Of a DNA stretch of 64,000 nucleotides, positions 26,194 to 34,183 are shown one piece after another (positions within the stretch are counted from its first letter, which is position 1; every line of letters begins with the position of its first letter). A program made the translations under genes and the position numbers. Under the pieces are notes generated by a model. It saw only the letters and a list, made by a program, of their open reading frames with translations. It made no database searches and had not been told where the DNA came from. The stretch comes from Dactylosporangium sucinum (GTDB lineage: Bacteria > Actinomycetota > Actinomycetes > Mycobacteriales > Micromonosporaceae), in contig NZ_BMPI01000018.1 in the NCBI RefSeq assembly GCF_014647515.1, positions 1 through 64,000 on the forward strand. The letters are read 5' to 3'.

Positions 26194-28095
26194 GTGAGCA
26201 CCCAGCCACCCGACCCGACGTCGACCGGGGGGTTCGCGCCCCAGCCGGGCGCCACGCCGTATGCGGCGCAGCCCCAGGCCCAGCCGGCCCAGCCCGCCCA
26301 AGCCCAGCCGGCCTACGCCCAGGCCCAGCCGGCGCAGGCCCAGCCGGCCTACGCGCACGTCCAGCCGGCGCAGGCCCAGCAGGCATACGGCCACGCCCAG
26401 CCGGGCCAGCAGCCGACGTCGGCCCAGCCGGCCTACGGCCAGGCGCAGCCCGGCCAGCCGCAGGTCCAGCCTCAGCCGACGATGACCGCGGCTGGCGAGC
26501 CGAAGCCGGCCCGCCAGTTCACCGCGCCCTACCGTGAGCTCGCCGCCCTGGTGCTGCTCGGCGTCGGCGCGCTGTTCCTGCTGGTCGGGCTCATCCGGCT
26601 GCTGACCTCGTTCACGCAGGACTTCCTGCTCAACGCGGGCGGCTCGTTCGGCACCTTCGTGTCGCTGGAGACCGTGGCCCTGCCGATCATCGCGGTGCTG
26701 CTCGCCACGCACATCGAGCCGGCCGTCTCGCGGGCGCGCGTCGTCGTGCTGGGTGCCCTGATCGAGTATGCGGTGTCGGCCCTGTTCGGCGTCGTGCTGA
26801 TCCTGGCCAGCCTCATCGGCGACCTGCAGACCGACGGCGTGTCGTTCGGCTTCGTGCTGGCCAGCTTCCTGGGCCGGCTGGGGATGATGGGCCTGCTCGG
26901 CCTCGCGCTGTTCCTGGTCATCCGGATCTACCTGGGCGCCTACGCGCCCGCGAAGCCGGTCCAGTACGCATATCCGTACGGCCAGCCCGGCTACCCCTAC
27001 GGCCAGCAGACCGGCGCCTTCCAGCAGCCCGGCTACGCGGCCGCGCAGACGACCGTCGTCCCGCAGGCGTACCAGCCGCAGCCGGGCCAGGCGGGTTACC
27101 CGCAGCAGCAGACGGCGACCGGTGGCTGGGCCAACCCCGCGACCGCCTACCCGGCGCAGCAGGCCCAGCCGACGTCGACCGGCGCGCCGGCCTTCAGCGC
27201 GCCGATCTCGGGCGTCCCGGCGCCCGCGCAGCCCACGTCGACGGGCGCCCCGGCGTATACGGCGCCGGCGGCCACCGCGCCGAGCTTCGGCGCCCCGCCG
27301 GCCCCCGCGCCGCAGGCCGGGGCCGAGCCAAGCTCGGCGCCCCCGCTGAGCTCGCCGTTCGCGTCGTACACGGCGCCCGCGACGAGCGCCGACGAGCCGG
27401 TGTCCGCGTCGCCGGCCGACACCGCCCCGTCGACCCCGCCGCACGGCTTCGCCGCCGCCGGCTGGCCGGGCGGCACCTCCACGCACCCGGCGCCGGCGGA
27501 GGCCGCCGAGGGCGAGGCCGCCTCGCCGTTCGGCAAGACGGGCGCCTTCCCGGAGACCGGGCCCAAGGCCGGCGAGCCGACCGCCGCTGTCGCAGCGACC
27601 GAGGCCGGTCCCGATGCCGCTGCGGCGTTCAACCCGCAGCCCGCGGCCGGCCCCGACGCGACCGCGGCGTTCAGCCCGCAGGCGGCGCAGCCCGCGGCCG
27701 ATCCCGATGCCACCGCGGCGTTCAACCCGCAGCCCGCGGCCGGCCCCGACGCGACCGCGGCGTTCAGCCCGCAGGCGGCGCAGCCCGCGGCCGATCCCGA
27801 TGCCACCGCGGCGTTCAACCCGCAGCCCGAGGCCGGCCCCGACGCGACCGCGGCGTTCAGCCCGCAGGCGGCGCAGCCCGCGGCCGATCCCGACGCGACC
27901 GCGGCGTTCAGCCCGCAGGCGGCGCAGCCCGCGGCCGATCCCGACGCGACCGCGGCGTTCAACCCGCAGCAGGCCCAGCCCGCGGCCGACCCCGACGCCA
28001 CCGCCAAGTTCGAGGCCCCGGCCCAGGCCGCACCGAGGCCGGCCGAGGACGGCGACGACACCCAGCGCACCCAGGTCATCCCGCCGCGCGACTGA
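26194..28095 (+). CDS. Membrane protein with Gln/Pro-rich head and DPDATAAF tandem repeats
   Basis: A 633-residue protein of unknown function. Residues 1-110 are AQPAQ/AYAQ-type low-complexity sequence. Residues about 115-255 carry four hydrophobic helices (LAALVLLGVGALFLLVGLIR first). A Tyr/Gln/Pro-rich linker follows, then eight or so copies of a unit around DPDATAAFxPQ (residues about 470-600). The protein closes with DPDATAKFEAP and DTQRTQVIPPRD. The repeats are encoded by DNA units of about 93 bases that remain nearly identical. A GGGAGAG element sits just before the chosen GTG. The architecture echoes the protein at 12496-14907: four helices plus Thr motifs of the DPDAT type. A role as a phosphothreonine-bearing scaffold is only a suggestion. 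Confidence 0.75.
   Translation: MSTQPPDPTSTGGFAPQPGATPYAAQPQAQPAQPAQAQPAYAQAQPAQAQPAYAHVQPAQAQQAYGHAQPGQQPTSAQPAYGQAQPGQPQVQPQPTMTAAGEPKPARQFTAPYRELAALVLLGVGALFLLVGLIRLLTSFTQDFLLNAGGSFGTFVSLETVALPIIAVLLATHIEPAVSRARVVVLGALIEYAVSALFGVVLILASLIGDLQTDGVSFGFVLASFLGRLGMMGLLGLALFLVIRIYLGAYAPAKPVQYAYPYGQPGYPYGQQTGAFQQPGYAAAQTTVVPQAYQPQPGQAGYPQQQTATGGWANPATAYPAQQAQPTSTGAPAFSAPISGVPAPAQPTSTGAPAYTAPAATAPSFGAPPAPAPQAGAEPSSAPPLSSPFASYTAPATSADEPVSASPADTAPSTPPHGFAAAGWPGGTSTHPAPAEAAEGEAASPFGKTGAFPETGPKAGEPTAAVAATEAGPDAAAAFNPQPAAGPDATAAFSPQAAQPAADPDATAAFNPQPAAGPDATAAFSPQAAQPAADPDATAAFNPQPEAGPDATAAFSPQAAQPAADPDATAAFSPQAAQPAADPDATAAFNPQQAQPAADPDATAKFEAPAQAAPRPAEDGDDTQRTQVIPPRD
27610..28000 (+). repeat. In-frame tandem repeat of about 93 bases
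   Basis: The coding sequence repeats a 31-residue unit (AGPDATAAFSPQAAQ then PAADPDATAAFNPQ) with few base changes, plus shorter half-units near the 3' end. The near-identity at DNA level implies recent expansion or gene conversion and predicts length variation between strains. Confidence 0.8.
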
Positions 28096-28109
28096 GACGG
28101 CCGGCCGGT

Positions 28110-28143
28110 TTGCCGCCGGGTGGGGGAGCCCGCCCGGCGGCAA
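28110..28143 (+). terminator. Hairpin terminator after the repeat-rich membrane protein gene
   Basis: A 15-base-pair stem (TTGCCGCCGGGTGGG at 28110-28124 with 28129-28143, one G-T wobble) with a four-base loop, 15 bases after the stop. No strong T-run follows. Confidence 0.65.
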
Positions 28144-28172
28144 CAGGGAGTAAGTCACATCCGAGGTGCGCG

Positions 28173-28199
28173 TTGATCCGTCCGGCGGCGGCATACGCT
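28173..28199 (+). promoter_or_regulatory. Probable leaderless promoter of fbiC
   Basis: TTGATC (28173-28178) and TACGCT (28194-28199) are separated by 15 bases, and the -10 box ends seven bases before the fbiC GTG. No Shine-Dalgarno sequence is correctly placed, so initiation on a leaderless mRNA is likely. Confidence 0.5.
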
Positions 28200-28206
28200 G
28201 CAAGGC

Positions 28207-30717
28207 GTGACGTCTCCAGCCAGTAGTACCGAGGGCAACGCGATGCGGCGGGCCCTGCGCCGAGCGGCCGACGGTCGCCCGCTCGACGTGACCGAGGCGG
28301 CCGTCCTGCTCACCGCCCGCGGCCAGGCGCTCGACGACCTGCTGGCGATCGCCGGCCAGGTGCGCGACGCGGGCCTGGCCGACGCGGGACGCCCGGGTGT
28401 GGTGACCTACTCCAGGAAGGTCTTCATCCCGCTCACCCGCCTGTGCCGGGACCGCTGCCACTACTGCACGTTCGCGACGGTGCCGCACCGGCTGCCGAGC
28501 GAGTACCTGGAGATCGACGAGGTCCTGGAGATCGCCCGCGAGGGCGCCAAGCAGGGCTGCAAGGAAGCCCTCTTCACCCTCGGCGACCGCCCCGAGGAGC
28601 GCTGGCCCCAGGCCAAGCGCTGGCTCGACGAGCGTGGCTACGACTCCACCCTCGACTACCTGCGGGCCTGCGCGGTGGCGGTGCTGGAGGAGACCGGCCT
28701 GCTGCCCCACCTCAACCCGGGCGTGCTGTCCTGGGCCGAGCTGCAGCGGCTCAAGCCGGTCGCGCCGAGCATGGGCATGATGCTGGAGACGACCGCGACC
28801 CGCCTGTGGTCCGAGCCCGGCGGCCCGCACTACGGCTCGCCGGACAAGGAGCCCGCCGTCCGCCTGCGGGTGCTGGACGACGCCGGCCGGGTCGGCGTGC
28901 CGTTCACGACCGGCATCCTCATCGGCATCGGCGAGACGCTCGACGAACGGGCGGAGTCGCTGTTCGCGATCCGCCGGACGATGCGGGAGTACGGCCACGT
29001 CCAGGAGGTCATCGTCCAGAACTTCCGCGCCAAGCCGGACACGGCGATGCGCGGGATGCCCGACGCGGAGCTCCAGGACCTGGCGGCGACGATCGCGGTC
29101 GCCCGGCTGGTGCTCGGCCCGAAGGCGCGGATCCAGGCGCCGCCGAACCTCATCGACCAGGAGTACAACCTCCTCCTCCGCGCCGGCATCGACGACTGGG
29201 GCGGCGTCTCGCCGGTCACGCCCGACCACGTCAACCCGGAGCGTCCGTGGCCGGCCATCGACGAGCTCGCCCGGCGCAGCGCCGAGGCCGGCTTCACGCT
29301 GAAGGAGCGGCTCACGATCTACCCGGAGTACGCCCGGCGTGGCGTCCCGTGGATCGACGCCCGGCTGGCCGGCCACGTGGCCGCCCTCATGGACCCGGAG
29401 ACGGGCCTGGCGGACGAGGAGCGGATGCCGCAGGGCCTGCCGTGGCAGGAGCCCGACGGCGGCTACGCCGACAGCGGCCGCACCGACCTGCACACGGCGA
29501 TCGACACCGAGGGCCGCGCGGAGGACCGCCGCGGCGACTTCGACACGGTGTACGGCGACTGGCAGGAGGTCGCGAAACGCGTCTCGACGACGAAGGGGGA
29601 GCGCCTCGACCGCGACGTCCACAGTGGACTGAAGCGGGCCGAGGAGGACCCCGGCAGCCTCCTGGAGCGGCAGCACGAGCAGGAGGCGCTCGCGCTGTTC
29701 AATGTGGACGGTCCCGGCCTGGAGGCGCTGACCCGGATCGCCGACGACCTGCGCCGCCAGGCGGTCGGCGACGACATCACCTACGTCGTCAACCGGAACA
29801 TCAACTTCTCCAACGTCTGCTACGTCGGCTGCCGGTTCTGCGCGTTCGCCCAGCGGGAGCGCGATGCCGACGCCTACCGCCTGTCCTACGAGCAGGTGGC
29901 CGACCGCGCCGAGGAGGCCTGGCAGGCCGGCGCGACCGAGGTCTGCATGCAGGGCGGCATCGACCCGAAGCTGCCCGTCACCGCCTACGCCGACCTGGTC
30001 CGCGCGGTGAAGGCCCGGGTCCCCGGCATGCACGTGCACGCGTTCAGCCCGATGGAGGTGGTGACCGCCGCGTCGAAGGCCGGCGTGCCGATCCGCGACT
30101 GGCTGGCGCAGCTCAAGGAGGCCGGGCTCGACACGATCCCCGGCACCGCCGCCGAGATCCTCGACGACGAGGTCCGCTGGGTGCTCACCAAGGGCAAGCT
30201 GCCCACGTCGGCCTGGGTCGAGGTGGTGACCACGGCGCACGAGCTGGGCATCCGGTCGAGCTCGACGATGATGTACGGCCACGTCGACCACCCCGGCCAC
30301 TGGCTCGGCCACTTCCGGGTGCTCGCCGGCATCCAGGACCGCACCGGCGGCTTCACCGAGTTCGTGGCGCTCCCGTTCGTGCACCACAGCGCGCCCATCT
30401 ACCTCGCCGGCATCGCGCGGCCGGGCCCGACGTGGCGGGACAACCGGGCCGTGCACGCGATGGCCCGCATCCTGCTGCACGGCCGGATCGACAACATCCA
30501 GTGCTCCTGGGTGAAACTGGGCGACGAGGGCACCGTGGCGATGCTCCAGGGCGGCGCCAACGACCTCGGCGGCACGCTCATGGAGGAGACCATCTCCCGG
30601 ATGGCCGGCTCCGAGCACGGCTCGGCCCGCACCACCGCCGAGCTGGAGGCGATCGGCACCGCGGCCGGCCGCCCGGTCCGCCGCCGCACGACCGTCTACG
30701 ACAAGGTGGAGGCCTAA
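28207..30717 (+). CDS. fbiC: Bifunctional FO synthase
   Basis: Makes the F420 chromophore FO from 5-amino-6-(ribitylamino)uracil and tyrosine. The 836-residue protein fuses CofG and CofH, the actinobacterial arrangement. Each half has a radical-SAM [4Fe-4S] motif: CRDRCHYC (Cys80, Cys84, Cys87) and CYVGCRFC (Cys538, Cys542, Cys545). Other marks are VTYSRKVFIPLTRLC and FRAKPDTAMRGMPD in the N-half and VCMQGGIDPKLP and HAFSPMEV in the C-half. The GTG start has no ribosome site but a TACGCT box seven bases upstream. It converges on the signal peptidase gene with a four-base overlap of stops. With fbiA and fbiB nearby the window holds most of the F420 pathway. Confidence 0.96.
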   Translation: MTSPASSTEGNAMRRALRRAADGRPLDVTEAAVLLTARGQALDDLLAIAGQVRDAGLADAGRPGVVTYSRKVFIPLTRLCRDRCHYCTFATVPHRLPSEYLEIDEVLEIAREGAKQGCKEALFTLGDRPEERWPQAKRWLDERGYDSTLDYLRACAVAVLEETGLLPHLNPGVLSWAELQRLKPVAPSMGMMLETTATRLWSEPGGPHYGSPDKEPAVRLRVLDDAGRVGVPFTTGILIGIGETLDERAESLFAIRRTMREYGHVQEVIVQNFRAKPDTAMRGMPDAELQDLAATIAVARLVLGPKARIQAPPNLIDQEYNLLLRAGIDDWGGVSPVTPDHVNPERPWPAIDELARRSAEAGFTLKERLTIYPEYARRGVPWIDARLAGHVAALMDPETGLADEERMPQGLPWQEPDGGYADSGRTDLHTAIDTEGRAEDRRGDFDTVYGDWQEVAKRVSTTKGERLDRDVHSGLKRAEEDPGSLLERQHEQEALALFNVDGPGLEALTRIADDLRRQAVGDDITYVVNRNINFSNVCYVGCRFCAFAQRERDADAYRLSYEQVADRAEEAWQAGATEVCMQGGIDPKLPVTAYADLVRAVKARVPGMHVHAFSPMEVVTAASKAGVPIRDWLAQLKEAGLDTIPGTAAEILDDEVRWVLTKGKLPTSAWVEVVTTAHELGIRSSSTMMYGHVDHPGHWLGHFRVLAGIQDRTGGFTEFVALPFVHHSAPIYLAGIARPGPTWRDNRAVHAMARILLHGRIDNIQCSWVKLGDEGTVAMLQGGANDLGGTLMEETISRMAGSEHGSARTTAELEAIGTAAGRPVRRRTTVYDKVEA

Positions 30718-31400
30718 AGCGTCGTCGGCACCATCGCGATCGCCGCGACGATCCCGCCCAGCAGGAGCAGCATCAGCAGCCGCCGCCCGGGGATCAGCAG
30801 CGCGAGCAGGAGCGCACCACCCGCGATCCGCAGCGGGTGGGTGCGCACCTGCACGACCGGCCAGCCGACGTTCGGCAGCACCAGCCGCACCGGCCCGACG
30901 AGCTCGGCGCGCTCGACCGCGGCCGGGTCGGGCTGCGCGCCGGCGTCGGCCTTGAGCGTCAGCCGGCCGTCGGCGGCCTGGCCCACCACCCGGTGCGTCA
31001 CCGGGCCCCGCGAGTCGGTGTAGACGACGACCTCGTAGTTGGCGACCGTCTGCGCCCGGGGATCGACGAACACCAGGTCGCCCGCGTGCATGCCGGGCGC
31101 CATCGCCTCCGACGTCACCACGTAGGGCCGCCAGCCGAGACCGGCGACGCCCACGGAGAAGAGGACGGTGGACAGGGCCACACCCAGCAGCAGCCGGTGG
31201 ATCACGGCCGCCCGTTCGGCCGCCGCGGGCCCGGGTTGAGCAAACTTCTGGACCGGTTTCGGCGCGTCCGGCGTGTCGCCCGTTACCTCCGGCGGGGCTG
31301 CGTCGGTATGGGTACGGCACGGGGTGCAGGCGATCGCCCAAGCGGGCCTATTTAGCAGGTTCGGCTTGACGACGCACGCATTACACGCGTGTAATTTCAC
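30714..31400 (-). CDS. Signal peptidase I, ER/SipW-like type
   Basis: Membrane serine protease (S26) cleaving signal peptides. The nucleophile lies in VVTSEAMAPGMHAGDLVFVD and the second catalytic segment is VTHRVVG, where the His replaces the Lys of the classical bacterial enzyme. This is the SipW/archaeal/ER subgroup. One helix precedes the active site (RLLLGVALSTVLFSVGVAGLGW), and two hydrophobic stretches close the protein. The longest frame starts at a GTG at 31400, giving 228 residues, but that start overlaps the whiB promoter and adds a Cys-rich, unconserved head. A GTG at 31205 just before the first helix is an alternative, and neither has a good ribosome site. Its stop overlaps the fbiC stop by four bases. 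Confidence 0.78.
   Translation of the reverse strand: MKLHACNACVVKPNLLNRPAWAIACTPCRTHTDAAPPEVTGDTPDAPKPVQKFAQPGPAAAERAAVIHRLLLGVALSTVLFSVGVAGLGWRPYVVTSEAMAPGMHAGDLVFVDPRAQTVANYEVVVYTDSRGPVTHRVVGQAADGRLTLKADAGAQPDPAAVERAELVGPVRLVLPNVGWPVVQVRTHPLRIAGGALLLALLIPGRRLLMLLLLGGIVAAIAMVPTTL
31366..31395 (+). promoter_or_regulatory. whiB promoter with palindromic operator
   Basis: TTGACG (31366-31371) and TGTAAT (31390-31395) are 18 bases apart. A perfect 16-base palindrome, ATTACACGCGTGTAAT (31380-31395), covers the -10 box and part of the spacer, so a dimeric regulator bound here would block transcription. The start site would be near 31402, leaving a leader of about 145 bases before whiB. Confidence 0.6.
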
Positions 31401-31548
31401 GGGGGATGTTCGCAGGGTGGGCTCCAGTTAGCCACCAAGCGGACATAAGGAACACCGCGCCGAGGTACAGCAACCTTGTAGGACATGCGCCTTCCGCGTG
31501 GGGGGTTGCGCCGGCATTGTCGCCGGTGCGCAAGAAGGAGGCACGCTG

Positions 31549-31806
31549 ATGGACGGCCGACCAGTCGTGGCCGACCTGCTGGGTAACGCTCCGGAGTGGC
31601 AAGAACGCGCTCTGTGCTCGCAGACCGACCCGGAGGCATTCTTTCCGGAGAAGGGTGGGTCCACGCGCGAGGCCAAGCGCATCTGCTCGCGCTGCGAGGT
31701 GCGGGCCGACTGCCTGGAGTACGCGCTGGGGCACGACGAGCGCTTCGGGATTTGGGGCGGGCTCTCCGAGCGGGAGCGCCGGAAGCTCAAACGACGCGCT
31801 GCCTAG
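31549..31806 (+). CDS. whiB2: WhiB-family [4Fe-4S] regulator (WhiB2/WhmD-like)
   Basis: Iron-sulfur transcription regulator of actinobacteria; the WhiB2/WhmD/WhiB(Sco) group is tied to septation and sporulation. The 85 residues contain the four cluster ligands Cys23, Cys46, Cys49 and Cys55, the turn GIWGG (67-71) and the basic C-terminal tail RERRKLKRRAA. The ATG at 31549 has AAGGAG eight bases upstream; an upstream in-frame ATG at 31498 lacks one. Placement between F420 genes and a DUF3499/manB region matches whiB2 of mycobacteria. The gene has a clear promoter with a palindrome on the -10 box and ends in a very strong terminator. The symbol rests on synteny and motif, so another WhiB class is possible. 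Confidence 0.85.
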   Translation: MDGRPVVADLLGNAPEWQERALCSQTDPEAFFPEKGGSTREAKRICSRCEVRADCLEYALGHDERFGIWGGLSERERRKLKRRAA

Positions 31807-31823
31807 CAGATCGTGAATGCAAG

Positions 31824-31854
31824 AAAAGGGCGCCGGCGCTGCCGGCGCCCTTTT
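31824..31854. terminator. Strong bidirectional terminator between whiB and the DUF3499 gene
   Basis: A perfect 14-base-pair stem (AAAAGGGCGCCGGC at 31824-31837 with 31841-31854) and a three-base loop, with T-runs at both ends. It serves whiB on the plus strand and the DUF3499 gene, whose stop is at 31858, on the minus strand. Confidence 0.92.
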
Positions 31855-31857
31855 CCG

Positions 31858-32217
31858 TTACGCATCGGGCGGAATCACCCGAAGGTGCCCACGCCGGCCG
31901 AGCGGAGGCTGCTGGTCGGCGTCCTCCCGGTCCCGGCGCGGGGCCGGCCGGGCCGCCTCGCGGACCGCCTCGGCGAGCGCGACGAGGTCGTCGTTGGTGG
32001 GCGGGGGCGGACCGTACTCGCCCTCGTGGCGGACCAGGTCCCAGCCGCGTGGCGCGGTGAGGCCGCGGGCATGGGACTCGCACAGGTCGTACGAGTGGGG
32101 CTCGGCGAACGCGGCCAGCGGGCCGACGACCGCGGTCGATTCGGCATAAACGTACGTCAACGTCGCAACGGGCTGTCGGGGGCAACCGTTGCGCGAGCAT
32201 CGACGTGGGGTCCTCAC
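31858..32217 (-). CDS. DUF3499 protein
   Basis: A 119-residue actinobacterial protein of unknown function, homologous to mycobacterial Rv3258c. The N-terminus RTPRRCSRNGCPRQPVATLT carries a CxxxxC pair, and further on HSYDLCESHARGLTAPRGW adds a third Cys and histidines, so zinc binding is likely. The C-terminal third is charged and variable. The GTG at 32217 was chosen because the conserved core begins right there. A TACCGT box six bases upstream suggests a leaderless mRNA. It is divergent from the metallopeptidase-fold gene, an adjacency kept across actinobacteria next to whiB2 and manB. Confidence 0.87.
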   Translation of the reverse strand: MRTPRRCSRNGCPRQPVATLTYVYAESTAVVGPLAAFAEPHSYDLCESHARGLTAPRGWDLVRHEGEYGPPPPTNDDLVALAEAVREAARPAPRRDREDADQQPPLGRRGHLRVIPPDA

Positions 32218-32223
32218 GGCCGA

Positions 32224-32229
32224 ACGGTA
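32224..32229 (-). promoter_or_regulatory. Leaderless -10 box of the DUF3499 gene
   Basis: TACCGT on the minus strand (32229-32224) ends six bases before the GTG at 32217. No ribosome-binding site is present. Confidence 0.5.
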
Positions 32230-32322
32230 TCGCTCCGCGGGGCTCCGCCCAACCCCGTAGCCTCGCGACACGCCGCAGTGACCCGGGCGACACGCCCGCT
32301 CGGGCGATGGGGCCGCGGGCAG

Positions 32323-32328
32323 TACGCT
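32323..32328 (+). promoter_or_regulatory. Leaderless -10 box of the metallopeptidase-fold gene
   Basis: TACGCT ends six bases before the GTG at 32335, the same hexamer and nearly the same spacing as in front of fbiC. No ribosome-binding site is present. Confidence 0.5.
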
Positions 32329-32334
32329 GGCTAT

Positions 32335-32784
32335 GTGGCGAGCCCAGACCGACGACGCAGCGGACCGGGGCGGCGCGGCCGCGACCGGCATGGCCGGGGG
32401 CTGCGCGGCCGGCTCGTGCCCGCGTCCCTGCCGATGTCGCGCACCCGGGCGGAGATGTTCGACGACCTGGTCCTCGACTCGGTCGAGCAGCTGGAGCAGC
32501 GGTATGCCCAGGAGCTCGCCGGGGTCGAGTTCGCCGTCGAGGACGTGCCGCCGGAGCTCAACGTCTACGACTCCGACGTGCTGGAGGACGGTGAGGTGCC
32601 GCTGGCCCGGCTGCTGCCCGGCCGGCCCGGGCGCCACGGCGTGCCGCCGCGCATCGTGCTGTACCGCCGGCCCCTGGAGTTCCGCGCCGCCGACCACGAC
32701 GACCTGGCCGACCTGGTCCACGACGTGATCATCGAGCAGGTCGCCAACCTGCTCGGCATGTCACCGGAGGACCTGGAGGGCTGA
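32335..32784 (+). CDS. Metallopeptidase-family (DUF1025-like) protein with degenerate active site
   Basis: A 149-residue homologue of mycobacterial Rv3259, the minimal zincin-like family. The N-terminal 40 residues are Arg/Gly-rich (RRRSGPGRRGRDRHGRGLRG). The fold core starts MSRTRAEMFDDLVLDSVEQL and includes VEFAVEDVPPELNVYD and PRIVLYRRPLEFR. Where active members have HExxHxxG, this one reads EQVANLLG (in IIEQVANLLGMSPEDLEG): both zinc histidines and the catalytic glutamate are replaced. It is therefore unlikely to be a protease and may be a binding protein. The GTG at 32335 is supported by the conserved basic head and a TACGCT box six bases upstream. Its stop abuts the stop of the convergent oxidase gene. 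Confidence 0.83.
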   Translation: MASPDRRRSGPGRRGRDRHGRGLRGRLVPASLPMSRTRAEMFDDLVLDSVEQLEQRYAQELAGVEFAVEDVPPELNVYDSDVLEDGEVPLARLLPGRPGRHGVPPRIVLYRRPLEFRAADHDDLADLVHDVIIEQVANLLGMSPEDLEG

Positions 32785-34131
32785 TCAGGCCCCCAGGAGG
32801 CGGGCCATCAGCGCGGCCCGCCGCGACGGGCGGCCCGAGCGGGCCTCGGCCGCGTCGGCGCTCGTCATCATCCGCAGGCTCGCGTTCACGCCCAGCCAGC
32901 GCAGCGGCTCCGGCTCCCAGCGGGGCGAACGGTGCCCGACCCACGGCAGCGCCGTCAGCTCCGACGACACCCCGCGGACCAGGTCCGCGAGGGTCCGGCC
33001 GGCCAGGTTCGAGGTGCCGACCCCGTCGCCGACGTACCCGCCCGCCCAGGCCAGCCCCGTCGCCGGGTCGAGGCCGACGGAGGCCATCCAGTCGCGGGCG
33101 ATGCCGAGCGGCCCGCCCCAGGCGTGCGCGATCCGGGCGTCCCCGAGCGCCGGGAACAGGTCGAGCAGCACCCGGTGCAGCTCGGCGAAGACCCGCGGCT
33201 CCCGGTCGAAGGAGGGCTCGACCGCCGAGCCGAAGTGGTACGGCGCGCCCCGGCCGCCGAACGCCAGCCGGTCGTCGGCCGTCCGCTGGCCGTAGATGAT
33301 GAGGTGCCGGTGGTCGGAGAACGTCTCGCGGGCGGCCAGGCCGGCCGTCGCCCAGAACGTCTCCGGGAGCGGCTCGGTGGCGACCATGAGCGAGTACACC
33401 GGCGCGATCGTCCGGCGCAGCCCCGGCAGCCGGGGCGTGAACCCCTCCGTCGCCCGCACCACGATCGGTGCCCGGACCGTGCCGAAGGGCGTCTCGACCC
33501 GGCCGGCGGCGACGGCCGTGGCCGGCGTCCGCTCGTGGATGCGCACCCCGCGGCGCTCGGCGGCGGCCGCCAGCCCGCGCACCAGCTTCGCCGGCTGGAT
33601 CGCCGCGCAGTGCGGCGTGTAGGTGCCGCCCAGCACGCCGGTCGCGCCGACCCGCTCGGTCGCCTCGGCCGCCGACAGCAGGTCGAGGTGGATCCCGAAC
33701 CCGGCGGCCTCCTCCGCCTCGTGCCGCGCGCGTTCCAGCTGTACCGCATTGCGCGCCAGCACGACCGTGCCGCCCTTGGCGTAGTCGCAGTCGATGCCCT
33801 CCTCGGCGGCGACCCGCCCGACCTCGTCCACAGTGGACTCCATCGCGGCGTTGAGGGCGAGCGCGGCGTCCCGCCCGTAGGCGCGGGCCAGCGCCGCGAC
33901 GGACTTCGGGAACAGCGCCGAGCACCAGCCGCCGTTGCGGCCGCTGGCGCCGAACCCGGCGGTCTCCGCCTCCAGCACCACGACCCGCAGCGACGGGTCC
34001 GCGCGGGCCAGGTAGTAGGCGGTCCACAGTCCGGTGTAACCGGCGCCGACGATCGCCACGTCGGCCTCGGCCGACCCGGCCAGCGCCGCCCGCGGCCCCG
34101 CCTCCGGAAGGACCGACATCCAAAAGCTCAT
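32785..34131 (-). CDS. FAD-dependent amine oxidase (DAO family, PuuB-like)
   Basis: A 448-residue flavoenzyme of the D-amino-acid-oxidase superfamily. The dinucleotide fold is at residues 24-50 (DVAIVGAGYTGLWTAYYLAR), followed by GFGASGRNGGW. FAD-contacting PVYSLMVATEPL and the C-terminal GGYVGDGVGTSNLAGR glycine loop are typical of gamma-glutamylputrescine oxidase and related amine oxidases. In this polyamine cluster it probably oxidises putrescine, a glutamylated form or another amine. No puuA-type glutamylation gene is present in the window. The ATG at 34131 has GGAGG four bases upstream, inside a CCGGAGCGAAGCGG module repeated before the agmatinase gene. Last gene of the leftward lrp-aminotransferase-flavoprotein-oxidase set. 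Confidence 0.85.
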   Translation of the reverse strand: MSFWMSVLPEAGPRAALAGSAEADVAIVGAGYTGLWTAYYLARADPSLRVVVLEAETAGFGASGRNGGWCSALFPKSVAALARAYGRDAALALNAAMESTVDEVGRVAAEEGIDCDYAKGGTVVLARNAVQLERARHEAEEAAGFGIHLDLLSAAEATERVGATGVLGGTYTPHCAAIQPAKLVRGLAAAAERRGVRIHERTPATAVAAGRVETPFGTVRAPIVVRATEGFTPRLPGLRRTIAPVYSLMVATEPLPETFWATAGLAARETFSDHRHLIIYGQRTADDRLAFGGRGAPYHFGSAVEPSFDREPRVFAELHRVLLDLFPALGDARIAHAWGGPLGIARDWMASVGLDPATGLAWAGGYVGDGVGTSNLAGRTLADLVRGVSSELTALPWVGHRSPRWEPEPLRWLGVNASLRMMTSADAAEARSGRPSRRAALMARLLGA

Positions 34132-34183
34132 GCGTCCTCCGCTTCGCTCCGGCCGGCTGAGTACCCGCTACGCTCCGGACCGC

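Noticed and set aside
26059..31341. The 2079-codon minus-strand frame extending upstream of fbiA
   Set aside because: Only the last 318 codons are CofD; the upstream part is antisense to the repeat-rich membrane protein and fbiC, both well supported.
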